Origin: Rhynchonema sp. JSB1_4
Taxonomy: Eukaryota; Nematoda; Chromadorea; Monhysterida; Xyalidae
Direction of reading: 5' to 3'
DNA: 64,000 nt
Assembly (NCBI GenBank): GCA_030248065.1
Contig: JASAMV010000702.1
Location: 16,192 to 80,191 of the forward strand
Part shown: positions 1 through 11,517 of the stretch, one piece after another
Layout of the letters: each line of letters opens with the position of its first letter
How positions within the stretch are numbered: position 1 is the first letter of the stretch
Notes under the pieces: model-generated
Told to the model about the DNA's origin: nothing
Database searches by the model: none
The model's input: only the letters and a program-made list of their open reading frames with translations
Made by a program: the position numbers and the translations under genes

Positions 1-2000
1 CTCCCTCGTTTATCGTTCTGTGCTATATTTCATACTCTCTGGCATGTTTTCTTCTCTTGTAGGTTTGCTAGAGATATCGTGAGTTGGCTTCAACTTGTCC
101 AAAAAAAATATGATTATTGACTCCTTTCTTATATTACAGTTCAATCGCTGCCTAACAAGCGAACTTGACTTGTTGTCGAAGAGGAACTGCGACGTTTCTG
201 GTGAGATGTCTTCGTTTCAAAATTTTTCCACTGATTTCAAGCTGAACAAAATTTTGACATCACTCCTTCAGGGTCACTTATTCGCGTCCTGTGAAATTGT
301 GAAAAGAATGTCTTGATAGTGGTTTACTTTTCTGCACATAATTCTGATCTATTACATGCCACACCTTCGGTAGTTTTTCTCGTTCAGTGTCACTTCGTTA
401 CTTTTTACTTTGCACATGAAGATTGTTAACAATAAAAACAAACAATAATTTGATGTCACATCGTTTTTAGTTTACGAAACATGGAAAAAATGGATGGAAC
501 AGAAACACGAATGAGAAATAAATAACCACCGGAATATGGCAGCGCCACAGACACAGAGCACGTGTCACCCACACACGCTAATTCTGGTTCCACAGTTTTT
601 GAGTTTTTTGTTGACCCTTGCTGTAATCGGAAAACATGAGAACTCACAAAAGATCAACCATACGACTTCAGTTCATGGCAACAAGCTGCATCAAGTAATA
701 AGTTGTTGACATATGTGGAACATTGAGTGTCTGACCCGGCTGACAACAAGGGTGGATTGATGAATGATTGCGGATGATATTTCGGCGAACATGTCGCTTT
801 GGTACTGCAGGCAGGCGACCTGATGTTTCAAATGTTTGGTTTGGAATGACCAAGGCAGACTGTTACAATACGGTATTTGTTGTTCCAAGTATGCACATGG
901 TCTCGCCGCCATTGATGTGCGTACATGCTCTTAGGTAGCTGATTAACTTTGGCTCACCCAGACTTATCCTTAACCGGTCAGGCTCAGGAAAGGCCTTGCA
1001 CGAAGCTAAAAAAGCCAGACTAATCAGAAGCGCATCAGTGACTTTTAAGCGCATCAATCATTAACGCGAATTAAAGCGCAAATGTCGCCAAGCCCCATGT
1101 TTCTGGCATTTATTGTCGTTACAAAATCTGAACTAAACCAACTCTGTAGCGAAAAGACAATTGGCGTCATTTACATGTTCCATTTTACTCTAGTTTTTCC
1201 TCAGACAACCGTTCTGGCAGCACTGATGATTAGACATGCGTTCAGTGGCTGAGACCCTATGGTAAGAGTGTGTTTTTCACTTTGTCATGTGTTCCATCCT
1301 CATCCACCCGCCTTCAATCGTGTCCTTTCGTTCTTCAGGGCTCCGATGAACCCATAACGAGGCGAGGAGTAGTGTGACCTGGAAGATGGGTGAGTTGAGA
1401 TTATTTGTTATTCCACATTGTGACCTCGTCCACTTCTGGGTTTTGCTGCTTCTTTCGCTTAGAATTCATCAAAAACCCCCCACACCACCACCAAAACCAC
1501 CCCACCCCAGACAACCACCAAATCACATCCGTGACACCCCCCCGGTAGCTGTGTTATTTGGTTGGTTTAGAATTTCTCTGGTACGTTTTGTCGTTTGTTC
1601 ATTCATGATTATCATTATGTTACGTACACTCATATGTTTATTTTTCAGGTATTTTCCGGATCTCCTCGTTATAGGTCTTTGCGTGAGCTTGCAAATAAAA
1701 TTTGAAAATTTGAATCTAGAATTTTGTTTTATGAACAAAATGTGAAAAATCTAGGTTGAAGTTGCAAACCTCCAATTTTTAAGGTGCAATTCTGAAGTTT
1801 TAGGTGCTGCAAATTGCACCTAAAAAGTGTCTAAAAACCTGTGACCGGGTCCATTTGGGCCCCACAAAAATTGTGCGCGTATTCTGCGCCAAGCGCAATT
1901 TTTGGAGAATTTTAGTCAAAAAATGCGCTTTTGGCTTGAAATTTGAGCAGCTCGGGCCGGGTCGGGCCAACGTAGGCATGGCGGCATGGGGGCAACGCCT
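1..2000. other. No supportable gene; upstream intergenic sequence
   Basis: Short ORFs only, none with family motifs or paired splice sites that I could join. About 1480-1545 is a C-rich, low-complexity run. I see no RNA gene or transposon end here. Confidence 0.5.
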
Positions 2001-2107
2001 CTTATTGACGAATAGACACGAATAAATGCGATAACAAGCGAAAAAACATCCTTTCAAACCCATTTTGGGGTTTTTGGAGGTATTTTTTTATGGGAACAAT
2101 TTTTCAG
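2001..2107. repeat. Dispersed direct repeat, copy 1
   Basis: The stretch beginning CCTCTTATTGACGAATAGAC and ending near GGGAACAATTTTTCAGG recurs almost unchanged at about 4043-4153. The two copies are in the same orientation, about 2 kb apart. Confidence 0.75.
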
Positions 2108-2706
2108 GGCACTCCTTCGATACTCGGGATCGGGACCCAGTTCCCAAGAGAGAGAGGAGCAATTGAGGTTTTCTTTTCAGGCTTAGGCTTAGGCCCCAGC
2201 CACCCCTAATAATACATTGCGTGTAGGCAGTGTAGTTCCTGGTCCGGAGGGGGAGATAGCGGACCCTCCGTTTTTTTCGGAGGGGGAGATAGTGTACCCC
2301 CGAGGGGGGGGGGGAAGGGGGGGGGAAGACCCAAATTCGGGAAAAAGTCACTTTTTGAGGTGGAAAATTTGACCTATTTTTGCCCCTTTTTTGAAAAAAT
2401 TCTTCATAAAAAGGGCATTTTGGTGACTTTTGAGAACATTGACCTAAAAATCACACATTTTTGGTATAAAAATGCCCATTTTAGGCCTAAAAATGCCTAT
2501 TTTAGGCAAAAATTGGGGTAGATAGTGTACCCGGAGGGGGAGATAGGGGGATAGTGTACCACCTGAGGGGGAGATAGCGTACCCGAGGGGGGACCTGTGG
2601 ACTGGAAGTCTGCTAGCCAGCGCAACGTGTAGCGTGTGGCGTGCAAAGCAGTGTGTCTGCACGGTTGCATGGGTATAAGTGCAACTTTGAGCCGCAGCCA
2701 GACCGC

Positions 2707-2789
2707 GTTCCCGTAGCTCAGTTGGTAGAGCAACTGGCTGTCCAGGCCTGGTGGCTGGGAGGTCGGAGGTTCGAGTCCTTCCGGGAGCA
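2707..2789 (+). repeat. tRNA-like sequence (SINE-type head), copy 1
   Basis: The ends pair as a 7-bp acceptor stem (GTTCCCG with CGGGAGC). A D-arm (GCTC/GAGC around AGTTGGTA) matches a pol III A box, and GGTTCGAGTCC matches a B box. The segment between the D stem and T stem is about 10 nt too long and lacks a well-paired anticodon stem, so this is a tRNA-derived repeat and probably not a working tRNA. Confidence 0.7.
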
Positions 2790-3302
2790 TACGTTTGGTG
2801 TGGCGGTTCAGAGTTCACAATTGGTGAGCTTGACTGGTATGAACCAACCCGCAGTGACGGCCAAGGAGCCGGTCTGGGGTCAGACCTTCTGAAAGAGGGA
2901 GGTGGCGCTATCGTGTGGGACACGAGGTGCGAGCGGTTAGCCCCTTGTGGGTCAAAGCCCGCGAGTGCTTGCCTGTGGAAAGGGAAGTGCGCAGCGACAA
3001 TCCTGCCGTATTCAGGGTTGGGTCGCAAGTGCCTGCGTGATGGGACACGAGTGCGCAGCGACAATCCTGCCGTATTCAGGGTTGGGTCGCAAGTGCCTGC
3101 GTGATGGGACACGACCGAGAGCGCTGGTTCGGAGAAAAGACGGGTGGAAACCCGCAGGTTTGAGGTCAAACCTTCCGTGAATGGGAGGATGTGTGGACTG
3201 GAAGTCTGCTAGCCAGCGCAACGTGTAGCGTGTGGCGTGCAAAGCAGTGTGTCTGCACGGTTGCATGGGTATAAGTGCAACTTTGAGCCGCAGCCAGACC
3301 GC

Positions 3303-3385
3303 GTTCCCGTAGCTCAGTTGGTAGAGCAACTGGCTGTCCAGGCCTGGTGGCTGGGAGGTCGGAGGTTCGAGTCCTTCCGGGAGCA
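3303..3385 (+). repeat. tRNA-like sequence (SINE-type head), copy 2
   Basis: This is the second copy, in the second duplicated unit, with the same A box, B box and acceptor pairing as the copy at 2707. It carries the same abnormal anticodon region. Confidence 0.7.
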
Positions 3386-3584
3386 TACGTTTGGTGTGGC
3401 GGTTCAGAGTTCACAGACCCCCCTCCCCCCTCCCAGGAACTACACTGCGTGTAGGCCTAAGCCTAGGTGAGCCTAACAACAATGGTTAGGCCTAAAGAAA
3501 GCCTAACCCTGAAATCAATAACTGAATATCGTTCCTTAACCACAGGGTCCCGAGTATCGAAGGAGTGCCTTTTTCAGGTTCGGC

Positions 3585-4255
3585 CTTCGGGATCGGGTCA
3601 GTGAATTAATGGAGCCCCCCGTAATAGAGCCCCCCAAAATGGGGTCAATGAATTAATAGAGCCCCCTTCTGTTTAGGTTTTTACGGTACCCAAGATCCAA
3701 AATTTTCGGATACCGGATACCCAAAATGAAAAATCTCGGATACCAGGGGGTTGCCCCCAAAATAAAAAATCTCGGATACCCAGGGGGGGTTGTTCAAAAA
3801 AAGGTCAACTTTTTTGAGGAAAATTGAGCAAAATTGGTGCTGGAAGCGCAAAGTGGTCATTTTTTGGGGTTACCGTAAAAACCTAAATACAGCCCCCCCG
3901 GAATACAGCCCCCAGAAAGGGGTCAGTGTATTAATAGAGCCCCCCTGAGTAAACATCCCCTATACAGTGGTGTATTAACGCTTGATAGTGATGCACAGGT
4001 ACATTTATGCACGTTTGTTGTTCGTCCAGAGCACATAATACGCCTCTTATTGACGAATAGACACGAATAAATGCGATTACAAGCGAAAAAACATCATTTC
4101 AAACCCCTTTTTATGGGTTTTTGGGGGTATTTCTGGGAACAATTTTTTCAGGTTCGGGTCAGGGAATTAATAGAGGCCCCCCGGAATAGAGCCCCCCAAA
4201 ATGGGGTCAGTGAGTTAATAGAACCCCCCCACTTCTATTTAGGTTTTTACGGTAT
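3585..4255. repeat. Interspersed repeat with TAATAGAGCCCCCC units
   Basis: The phrases GGTCAGTGAATTAATAGAG and GAGCCCCCCAAAATGGGGTC recur at about 3597-3665, 3900-3945 and 4150-4235, followed by GTTTAGGTTTTTACGGTA. A decayed fragment in the opposite orientation lies at about 15448-15500. No coding potential. Confidence 0.65.
4043..4153. repeat. Dispersed direct repeat, copy 2
   Basis: Second copy of the repeat at 2001-2107, same orientation, with a few substitutions. Confidence 0.75.
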
Positions 4256-4293
4256 GATTGCGCCAGCAAGCGGCGATTTTAGCATCTTGGAGG

Positions 4294-4633
4294 CAGTGGT
4301 GTAGCTACCCAGGCGGGGCGGCAACCTACTGTACCACCAAAAATGTGAGGCGGCAACCTACCTACTGTACCGGCCGAGCTAGGGTGGGGAAAGAAATTTT
4401 TTAGGTCAAAATTTTGATGAAAATGTACTGTAAAACGCTAACTTCGCGCGTAGCGCGCGATTTTTCGCCTATTTGGAGTGAAAAATACCACTTTTATACC
4501 ATTTTGAGCCAAAAATAGCAACTTACTGTACCAGCCGCCGGGCGGCGACCTACCTACTGTATCAGGATGGAGCGTCAACCTGCCTACCTACTGTACCTTG
4601 GGGGGAGACCCCCACCCCCCTGCTACACCATTG
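4294..4633. mobile_element. hAT-like MITE, family B, copy 1
   Basis: The inverted termini are CAGTGGTGTAGC and GCTACACCATTG. The flanks are near-identical 8-mers, CTTGGAGG (4286-4293) and CTTGGCGG (4634-4641), read as a mutated target duplication. The inside is rich in short CTACTGTACC units. There is no ORF of note. Confidence 0.8.
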
Positions 4634-4833
4634 CTTGGCGGTGAAAATGGGTAATTTTTATACGGTTTTCGGAAAAATTTTAGGGTAGGATACCTCTGGA
4701 CAAAAAGTCAGGATACCGGACACTCCTGGGTGAAAAAATCAAGATACCGGATACCTTATCCCACCCCCCCCCCAACGACACCACTGAAAACCCAAAACAG
4801 ACCCATTTTAAAAAAAGGTTGGAGTTTTTGGGT

Positions 4834-4930
4834 GGGTATTGGGTATTGTGTATTGGGTCTCGTATTGGGTTGGGTCCGATTTGAGGTATTGGGTATTGGG
4901 TGGGGGTGGGGCCTGGCCTGGTATTGGCTT
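4834..4930 (+). repeat. Degenerate TTGGGTA-type tandem repeat
   Basis: TATTGGGT units recur about ten times. A related, partly inverted cluster lies at about 6867-6930. Confidence 0.7.
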
Positions 4931-5079
4931 GGGTAAAAAAATTGGTATTGCCCCCATGCCTAAGGACCGGCAAGTCCGGCCCGGCTCGAACCTCCAAATC
5001 TCCGGCCCGGCCCGAGTCAAAAGTCCAAAACGGTTTTTTTCGTTTTTTTACCAGGAGAAAAACTTTTCACAGTGGGAAC

Positions 5080-5430
5080 CAGTGTAGTTCCCTGGGGGAG
5101 GGGGGTCCCCCCTAAGGTACACTAACCGCCGCGACCAAGGTACACTAGTACGCTAACCGCCGCGCCAGGTACACTAACCGCCTCAATTTTTGCCTAAAAT
5201 CGCCATTTTTAGGCCTAAAATGGCCATTTTTAGGCCTAAAATGGGTGATTTTTAGGTCAATGATGTCAAAAGTCGCCAAAATACCCTTTTTATGGAGAAT
5301 TTTTTCCAAAAAGGGGTAAAAATCAGTCAAATTTTCTACCTCAAAAAGTGACTTTTTCCTGGATTTGGGTCTTCCCCCCTTCCCCCCAGGGAGGTACACT
5401 AACCGCCGCGCCGGACCAGGAACTGCACTG
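5080..5430. mobile_element. hAT-like MITE, family A, 351 bp
   Basis: The termini are CAGTGTAGTTCC and GGAACTGCACTG. A perfect 8-bp duplication, GTGGGAAC, flanks them at 5072-5079 and 5431-5438. The inside carries the palindromic phrase TTTTTAGGCCTAAAATGG. The insertion splits an older repeat that contains TTTTCACAGTGGGAACC. Confidence 0.88.
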
Positions 5431-5574
5431 GTGGGAACCAGAGACTAGGTTCGGGCCGGCCCGATCCTAATTTCTGGTTCCCACCCACTGTGAAAAAAGT
5501 TTTTCTCCTGGTAAAACAACGAAGAAAATTGTTTTTTTCGGAGCCAGGGTATCGGCTTTTTTTTCAATTGGGGG

Positions 5575-5871
5575 CAATGGTGTAGCAGGGGGTAGGGGGT
5601 CCCCCCTAGGTACAGTAGGTAGGTAGGCTGACGCTCCATCCTGGTAAGTTGCGATTTTTGCTCAAAATGGTATAAAATCGGTATTTTTGACTCCAAGTAG
5701 GCGAAAAATCGCGCGCTGCGCTCGAAATTAGCATTTTAGAGTGCATTTTCATCAATATCTAGACCTGAAAAAAAATTTTCCCCCTTGCTCGGCCAGTACA
5801 GTAGGTAGGCTGCCGCCCCATATTTTTGGTGGTACAGTAGGTTGCCCCCCGCCTGGGTGGCTACACCACTG
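5575..5871. mobile_element. hAT-like MITE, family B, copy 2, inverted
   Basis: The termini are CAATGGTGTAGC and GCTACACCACTG. The flanks ATTGGGGG (5567-5574) and ATTGGAGG (5872-5879) match at seven of eight positions. The internal sequence is the reverse complement of the copy at 4294-4633. Confidence 0.8.
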
Positions 5872-5875
5872 ATTG

Positions 5876-6180
5876 GAGGGGGAGAAATTTCAGGGGGAGA
5901 TACTGTTCCATACTACTTTCGCGAGAATTTAATTTTTGTTGGTTAAAATGTGCATAAATCGCACGGAGCGCGCAATTTTTTTTGCACTTTTGGTCACTTT
6001 GAACAGATTTTTGGCCAGTTCGGACCAAAAAAGGGTAATTTTGGGGTGGAATTTTGAAAAAATTGGGGCTGATACTGTACCAGAGAGGGGGAGATACGGT
6101 ACTTCAGCGCGGGAGGCCACATACCCTACCGGCGAGGAGGGGGAGGGATACTGTTCCTTTGGGGGGACGCCCTCCCTCAC
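5876..6180. repeat. GGGGGAGATACTGTTCC repeat block
   Basis: Phrases such as AGGGGGAGATACTGT occur on both edges of this block and resemble the interior of the 2228-3447 element. I could not define termini or a target duplication. Confidence 0.4.
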
Positions 6181-6446
6181 TCCCAGCCACAGCGCTGGTG
6201 CTTGTGCTTACCTAAGCACAGAAAAGTTGGTAGATTTTTTGGGCAAATTACTCGAACTTATCACCACACCACTCACGATCAGACCGATGTTTAGGTTTAG
6301 GTGTGGTAAAGTAAGATCAAGAGGGAACACGCTGAATCTGTCACATCCATATGTCAAGTTGTCTGTCAATCTTAAACTGTCGATCTTCTTACAGAGATCC
6401 CAGGATCATTCCCTCCCCTGACCCAAATTTGCTCGATTCGACCGAA

Positions 6447-9400
6447 ATGGAGAAGCAATCAAATCCAAATGACAATTTACCAGCAAAGATTGTTGAAGAA
6501 GAAACGATAAGCAGTACTATGATTTGCAATGGGCAGGCTGCACAAAATGGTGTTGCAAGAACTCAAGAACGGTAAGTCCCGATCTCTAATCGGGCCGCTA
6601 TGCCAGGACTTAAGGCGGCATCAGCAAGGCCAGGCTTATGTGCCAGTGCCCCCTTATGGTGCCCACCGTGAAAACAACATTTTTGCTGGTAAAAAATGGA
6701 CGGAAACCGTTTTTTCCGGAATCCGATAAATTTCCAAAATAAATTAATAAAAATACATAAATAAAAAAGAAAGATTTTCTGATCATCATAAACCATCAAT
6801 TTCATGAAAAAATGGGCAAATTATGAGACATATGGGTATTTCCTAAATGGAATGACTCCCACCCAAACAATGCCAATACCAGGTATTGGGTCAGTATTGG
6901 GTATCCAATACCGCACCTTAAATACCAGGTAATGGGCCATGCCAAGTTGCCAACTACGCACAATGCATCACAAAGCGCTGTCGCAAAGCGTCATTGTGCA
7001 AAATCCCTGTCCTAAATCATAAGTACCTTCGATCATAGTTCAGTCGCCAGACTTTGCAGGCCAAGTACCACGAAACAAAAATTCTTGACGTTTGGATTGC
7101 AGGCAAATGCCATTTGATGTAATCGTACGGCAGAGTGATGATGAGAGGACGGCCACAATGAATGAAAATGACGATGAAAGTGATCAGTTTTTGGATGCCC
7201 TATCAGGTTTGTTATTGCTGTTTCGTCGCTGATAGTATGATTCTGATCAACACAATTGGTCTCAATATAATGACGACTGGCGCTGCCGCTGGCCAATGCC
7301 AAGTGATGCATACCAATCGCAGTGCCACTGAGCAAATATATTTATTCTGATGTTGATTTGGGGCATGATCCTAATTCTCAAAATCGGATGGGTTTTGTCA
7401 ATTTGTCCATTGATACCTTGATTGCGATTTGCACGCTAAGTCCATTTGGCACAGATGTGGACAGCGAGTCATCCGGCACGGCAGCACGCGCTCAGGTATC
7501 GACCAAACACACAAACAAAGCACACGGACATCAGCGCAACTTTTCGTGGTCACCACGCACCATCAACACACCACCGAGCGCAACAAGATCGCCAAGTAAT
7601 TGGGTCATTCGTTTGAAGGTGGTCAATGGCGACCGGTTTGGCTTCGTTTGGTCAGGCGTCGTTTTGACGAATAGATCAGAATATTTCGAGATTTACAACT
7701 AACTTCGATGAGCGTAAAATTTACTGGTAGAAATTAAAGGCAGCAAGCAATACGTCTCGAAATATTTTCAATGCAAAACGGTCGCTTGATCAAGACAGGA
7801 CTGATCCGATCACCGGATTTGACCGCTGATCTTTTGCTTCGGGAGTTCGTTAGTGTGTGAAACATCACATGACAACAACATGCAAACAGCAATTATTGTG
7901 CAACTGCAGCCAACGACATGTTTGTGCAATCGCGTTTCCACTATACGCGTCGTCGTGTGGCGGCGCACAACAACGCGTCAGGCGCGAGATTGACGTTGTT
8001 GGACGATGAACTGTTACCACCTGTTGAAGACGATGAATTGGAGGTGTACGACGATGGTTTTTTATGTTTGATTTTGCTATTTGCTCTTTTCTGAAACATA
8101 CGAATCTTCAACTTCATGTTGTTGCAGGTTGACATCGAAGAAGATATCACGGCTTGTTTTCCGGCGTTCGATAGTGCCAAGGAGCAAGCTGGCAATATAA
8201 TGAAACGGGTGGGTGACCGGGACTGTCAATTGAACAGATTTGACTCGTCCAAGACATTGTATTTTTTGTGCTAATGCGTCGCGCGTGTATAAACATGTAT
8301 GATACCTGAGCCAGGCAGCGGCATTGTTAATTTCTTTGCGTTGTGCACGCACAGCAGGGGCGGCCGGGGGGATTGGTTTGAGCAAGACCACTTTGAGCAA
8401 GAAAGAAAGAGCACAGCTCTTCTTATTTTGTTCCAATGGCTTAGGCTGAATTTGGTGTCAGACTTAGACCTAGGCTTCTTACCTTTGTGTTTAAGCATAT
8501 GCTTAGGCTTATTCGTATTTCGTTTCTGGTGTTTTGGACTTTTCTTTTCTACTGAAACCGACTTTGCTCAATTGCCCGTGCGCGCCACAGATGGATGGCT
8601 GACTGTTTTGTAGACGGCTTAGATGGTGTGCCTGGCACTAACGTGCCATAACACTGAGATCGATCGAAGCAATTTAGTATACTTTTGTGTTCGTGTTCCA
8701 GTTCTGGGCGTACTCAACGCGAGTGTCTCACTTCAACGCGTTGCCCGAATGGCTGCAAGACAACGACTTTCTGCATCAAGGACATCGTCTGCCAATGCCT
8801 GATGTCGGTGGATGTCTGAGGAGTGTGTTTGCCTTGCACACCGAGACCGGCAATATTTGGACACATTTGTTGGGTGAGTAAGGCAAAGAACTGACTCGCC
8901 GCATTCAAGGTTTTGTTTATCTTGTGTAAAAATTAAAAAGGTGTTTTGTTTCTATGGTTGTTTTTCTCGTTGGTTCGTAGGCACACTCCGGCTTTGAGAT
9001 GGACAGGCAGCCCGTTCAGGCATCCAAAAGGCTAATCCGGTGGTACGATAGCTCAAAGTTCAACAGTTGTCTGCCTTTTTGAGCGAAGCATTGAGATAAC
9101 GCCCGAACAAAGTTTTATAGCGCGTCGCCTTGAACTTTTTACTGCCGGCTCGGTTGTGCACAAGCAGTTTGTAGGCAAACGTGAGTCAACTAGTATCTTA
9201 TCAGACAAACAAGCAGCTTTCTTTGTTGATCAGTTTTTACATGATTTGGGGGAAGGGGTTGAAGTGAAGCAAGCTTGACCAACGGCTTGCTTCAAAGTTT
9301 TGTTTTTGAAATTTACTGGAATCTAATTTTGTTGACATAGTCTGAAACAGGTTTTTGATACAAGTGAACACTTTCTGGTCGGAAATTGAGTATGATAAGG

Positions 9401-11517
9401 AAGCAACCATAATCGCTTGATTGTAGGCTGCATTGCATTCATCGGCGTTGCGTGCTGGTTTCTGTCGCGTCCGAGTGCCGAGGTGCAATGGCAGGAGAAA
9501 GTGGTGTTTTCGGCGTTCTTCCTTGGCGCCATCGGTTGTTTGGCCATGTCCACCGCGTTCCACACAATGTCGTGTCACAGTCACGAAATGGGAAAGTTAT
9601 TCGGAAAGTCAGTCGTTTGTTTCGTAACATCAGTAACTTTTAGTCTCTCTGACTTTTGGTTGCAGTGATGTTTTTGTACCCATGGCAAGTAAGATTTCTG
9701 TTTCTGGAGCAAGTTAATTTTTTCAAGTACTTGCCGTTCGGCCGTGTGAAAATTTAAACCTTGCAGCGATCCATGGCAGGTGAAATATTAGGCCAGGCAG
9801 CCTGCAACACCGGCAAGCAGTCTTGAAAAAAGTCCTGCTTGAATAATTCGCTTTCCGAGAGCTATGTGTTGTTCTTCTCATCAAGCTAGCCTGACCACGA
9901 TTAGAGACCATCTTCGCTAGTATGTCACGTCCACAAATGAAGGTTATCAAGGGAACACAGCTTGTTGCAGGCTCGACTATGTGGGCATATCCCTGCTAAT
10001 CGTCGGTTCGTTCATTCCGTGGTTGTACTATGGTTTCTATTGTCGTCGTGATCCCAAGATTGTCTACACGGCACTGATCTGTGTGCTGGGCGCTGGCTCG
10101 ATCGTTGTGTCGCTGTTTGATCGATTCGGTACCCCGAAGTTTCGACCGGTCCGGGCCGGAATGTTTATTGGAACAGGACTGTCGGGTGAGTTGTTGAGCG
10201 GGCCTGTTTTGTTCGATAATTTTAGTTTTCTTATACATTTTTATATCAGACAGAACAACGCATACTTTGCTGGCTTCAGCAATTGGCTGTTCATAGGCCA
10301 TGGTCATGGTCACATGAGTTTTGTGAGAAGCTCAGTTTTTCTTGAGAAGCGTAAGTTACGTGAACATAACTTTGGACAAAATCAAATATTTAGAAAATGC
10401 GCCAAATATTGTGACATAAATAAGTCACGTGGCCGTGCTCGCATGGGTCCTGGACCAACCGAGCGCTGTGCTGATGCCAAAGTACAGTAAAGTCAATAAC
10501 CATAGACAAATTTTATTTGCCTGAATAGCAGGTACAAAGTGTTCATCAATGTATTATCAATGTGTTCATCACTGCTTATCTAAGAGGTCACTCATGTCAG
10601 TGTAGTTCCTGGGGGTGGAGGGGGACCCCACTGAGGTACACTAATTTCCCCGACCAAGGTACATTAGCACACTAATTTCCCCTCCCGGTACACTAATTTC
10701 CCCAATTTTTGCCTAAGATGGCTATTTTTAGGCCTAAAATGGGCATTTTTAGGCCTAAAATGTGTGATTTGTGAGGTCAATGTTCTCAAAAGTCGCCAAA
10801 ATACCCTTTTTATGAAGATTTTTTTCCAAAAGGGGTAAAAATAGGTCAAATTTTCTGCCTCAAAAAGTGACTTTTTCCTAATTTTGGGTCTTCCCCCCTT
10901 CCCCCCAGGGAGGTACACTAATTTCCCCGCCGGACCAGGAACTACACTGACTCATGTGTAAATCCAGGTGTCATCCCCTGCATCCACTACGTGATAACTG
11001 ACGGTGTCAAGTCGCTGATCAAAGATGCCAGTTTCCACTGGATGGCCCTGATGGCTGTGCTCTACATCGGTGGTGCGCTGCTGTACGCGTTCAGAGTGCC
11101 AGAACGATTCTTTCCTGGAAAATGCGACATTTGGGTGCGTTTATATGAATGGGATACTGTTTGTATCAGATGGTGCTCGGTATCAAACCTCTTGATCGGT
11201 TCGGTCTTGTTTTTCTGTGGGACTTTTGGGCGAAGGATATTTTGACATTCTCTCATGACGTTTGTTTCGACCTGCATAAGAATTCTTTATTTTGCTTACG
11301 CTGGTCGAAATTTGTCAATCTCGAAATAACTTTCATCCAGAAAAACGTAACCAACGCCATTCGGACAAATTCCTCTTTATTTTTTCAGTTCCAATCGCAC
11401 CAAATATTCCATCTGTGCGTGATTGTCGCAGCAGTGGTACACTATCACGGCATCAGCGAAATGGCATACAATCGATTGAGTGCCGGATCGTGTGAGGAAC
11501 AGTACCCAAACGCATAG
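6447..11517 (+). CDS. ADIPOR: Adiponectin-receptor-like PAQR seven-TM protein
   Basis: This is a progestin/adiponectin-receptor family membrane protein, by homology a zinc-dependent ceramidase-like receptor in lipid and membrane homeostasis. Confident exons are 7918-8043, 8128-8208, 8702-8873, 9427-9607, 9971-10185, 10968-11134 and 11389-11517, all GT-AG and in phase, giving 356 aa from the ATG at 7918. Signature motifs are LPEWLQDNDFL, HTETGNIWTHLLG, QEKVVF, FHTMSCHS, DYVGI, GSFIPWLYYGFYC, ERFFPGK and FQSHQIFH. These include the conserved zinc-binding histidines of TM2 (STAFH) and TM7 (SHQIFH). Acidic 5' exons at 6447-6571, 7136-7206 and 7455-7495 join in phase with one another and probably encode the N-terminus. 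Their join to 7918 is one nucleotide out of phase, so an exon is missing or misplaced. A MITE sits in the intron before 10968. Confidence 0.93.
10598..10949. mobile_element. hAT-like MITE, family A, in a PAQR intron
   Basis: The termini CAGTGTAGTTCCTGG and CCAGGAACTACACTG are perfect inverses over 15 bp. A perfect 8-bp target duplication, ACTCATGT, lies at 10590-10597 and 10950-10957. It is nearly identical to 5080-5430 and sits only 18 bp from the splice acceptor at 10967. Confidence 0.93.

Larger units (their letters stand above)
2592..3415 (+). repeat. Direct duplication of a ~227-bp unit plus a 64-bp tandem pair, inside the hAT element
   Basis: The unit beginning TGTGGACTGGAAGTCTGC and ending GGCGGTTCAGAGTTCACA occurs at 2592-2819 and 3189-3415 and is nearly identical. 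Between them the unit starting GTGCGCAGCGACAATCC occurs twice head to tail, at 2987-3050 and 3051-3114. This looks like local amplification within the transposon. Confidence 0.85.
2228..3447. mobile_element. Non-autonomous hAT-like transposon, 1.2 kb, carrying tRNA-like units
   Basis: The termini are inverted repeats: CAGTGTAGTTCCTGG on the left and CCAGGAACTACACTG on the right. The element is flanked by a perfect 8-bp direct repeat, CGTGTAGG, at 2220-2227 and 3448-3455. CA(G)-type ends with an 8-bp target duplication are the hallmark of hAT transposons. No transposase ORF is present. The same ends bound 350-bp elements at 5080-5430 and 10598-10949. This copy is longer because it holds a duplicated unit of about 227 bp (2592-2819 and 3189-3415), each with a tRNA-like sequence, and a 64-bp tandem repeat between them. 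Confidence 0.9.

Noticed and set aside
2707..2789. Functional tRNA gene
   Set aside because: Acceptor, D and T arms are good, but the segment between D and T stems is about 10 nt too long and no anticodon stem closes. Treated as a tRNA-derived repeat.
2444..3169. 241-aa minus-strand ORF
   Set aside because: It reads antisense through the duplicated tRNA-like unit. The LPEGLEPPTSQPP phrase is the usual chance translation of such sequences.
9952..10490. 169-aa ORF as an independent gene
   Set aside because: Its first 71 codons are the PAQR exon 9971-10185; the rest is intron read-through after a GTGAG donor.
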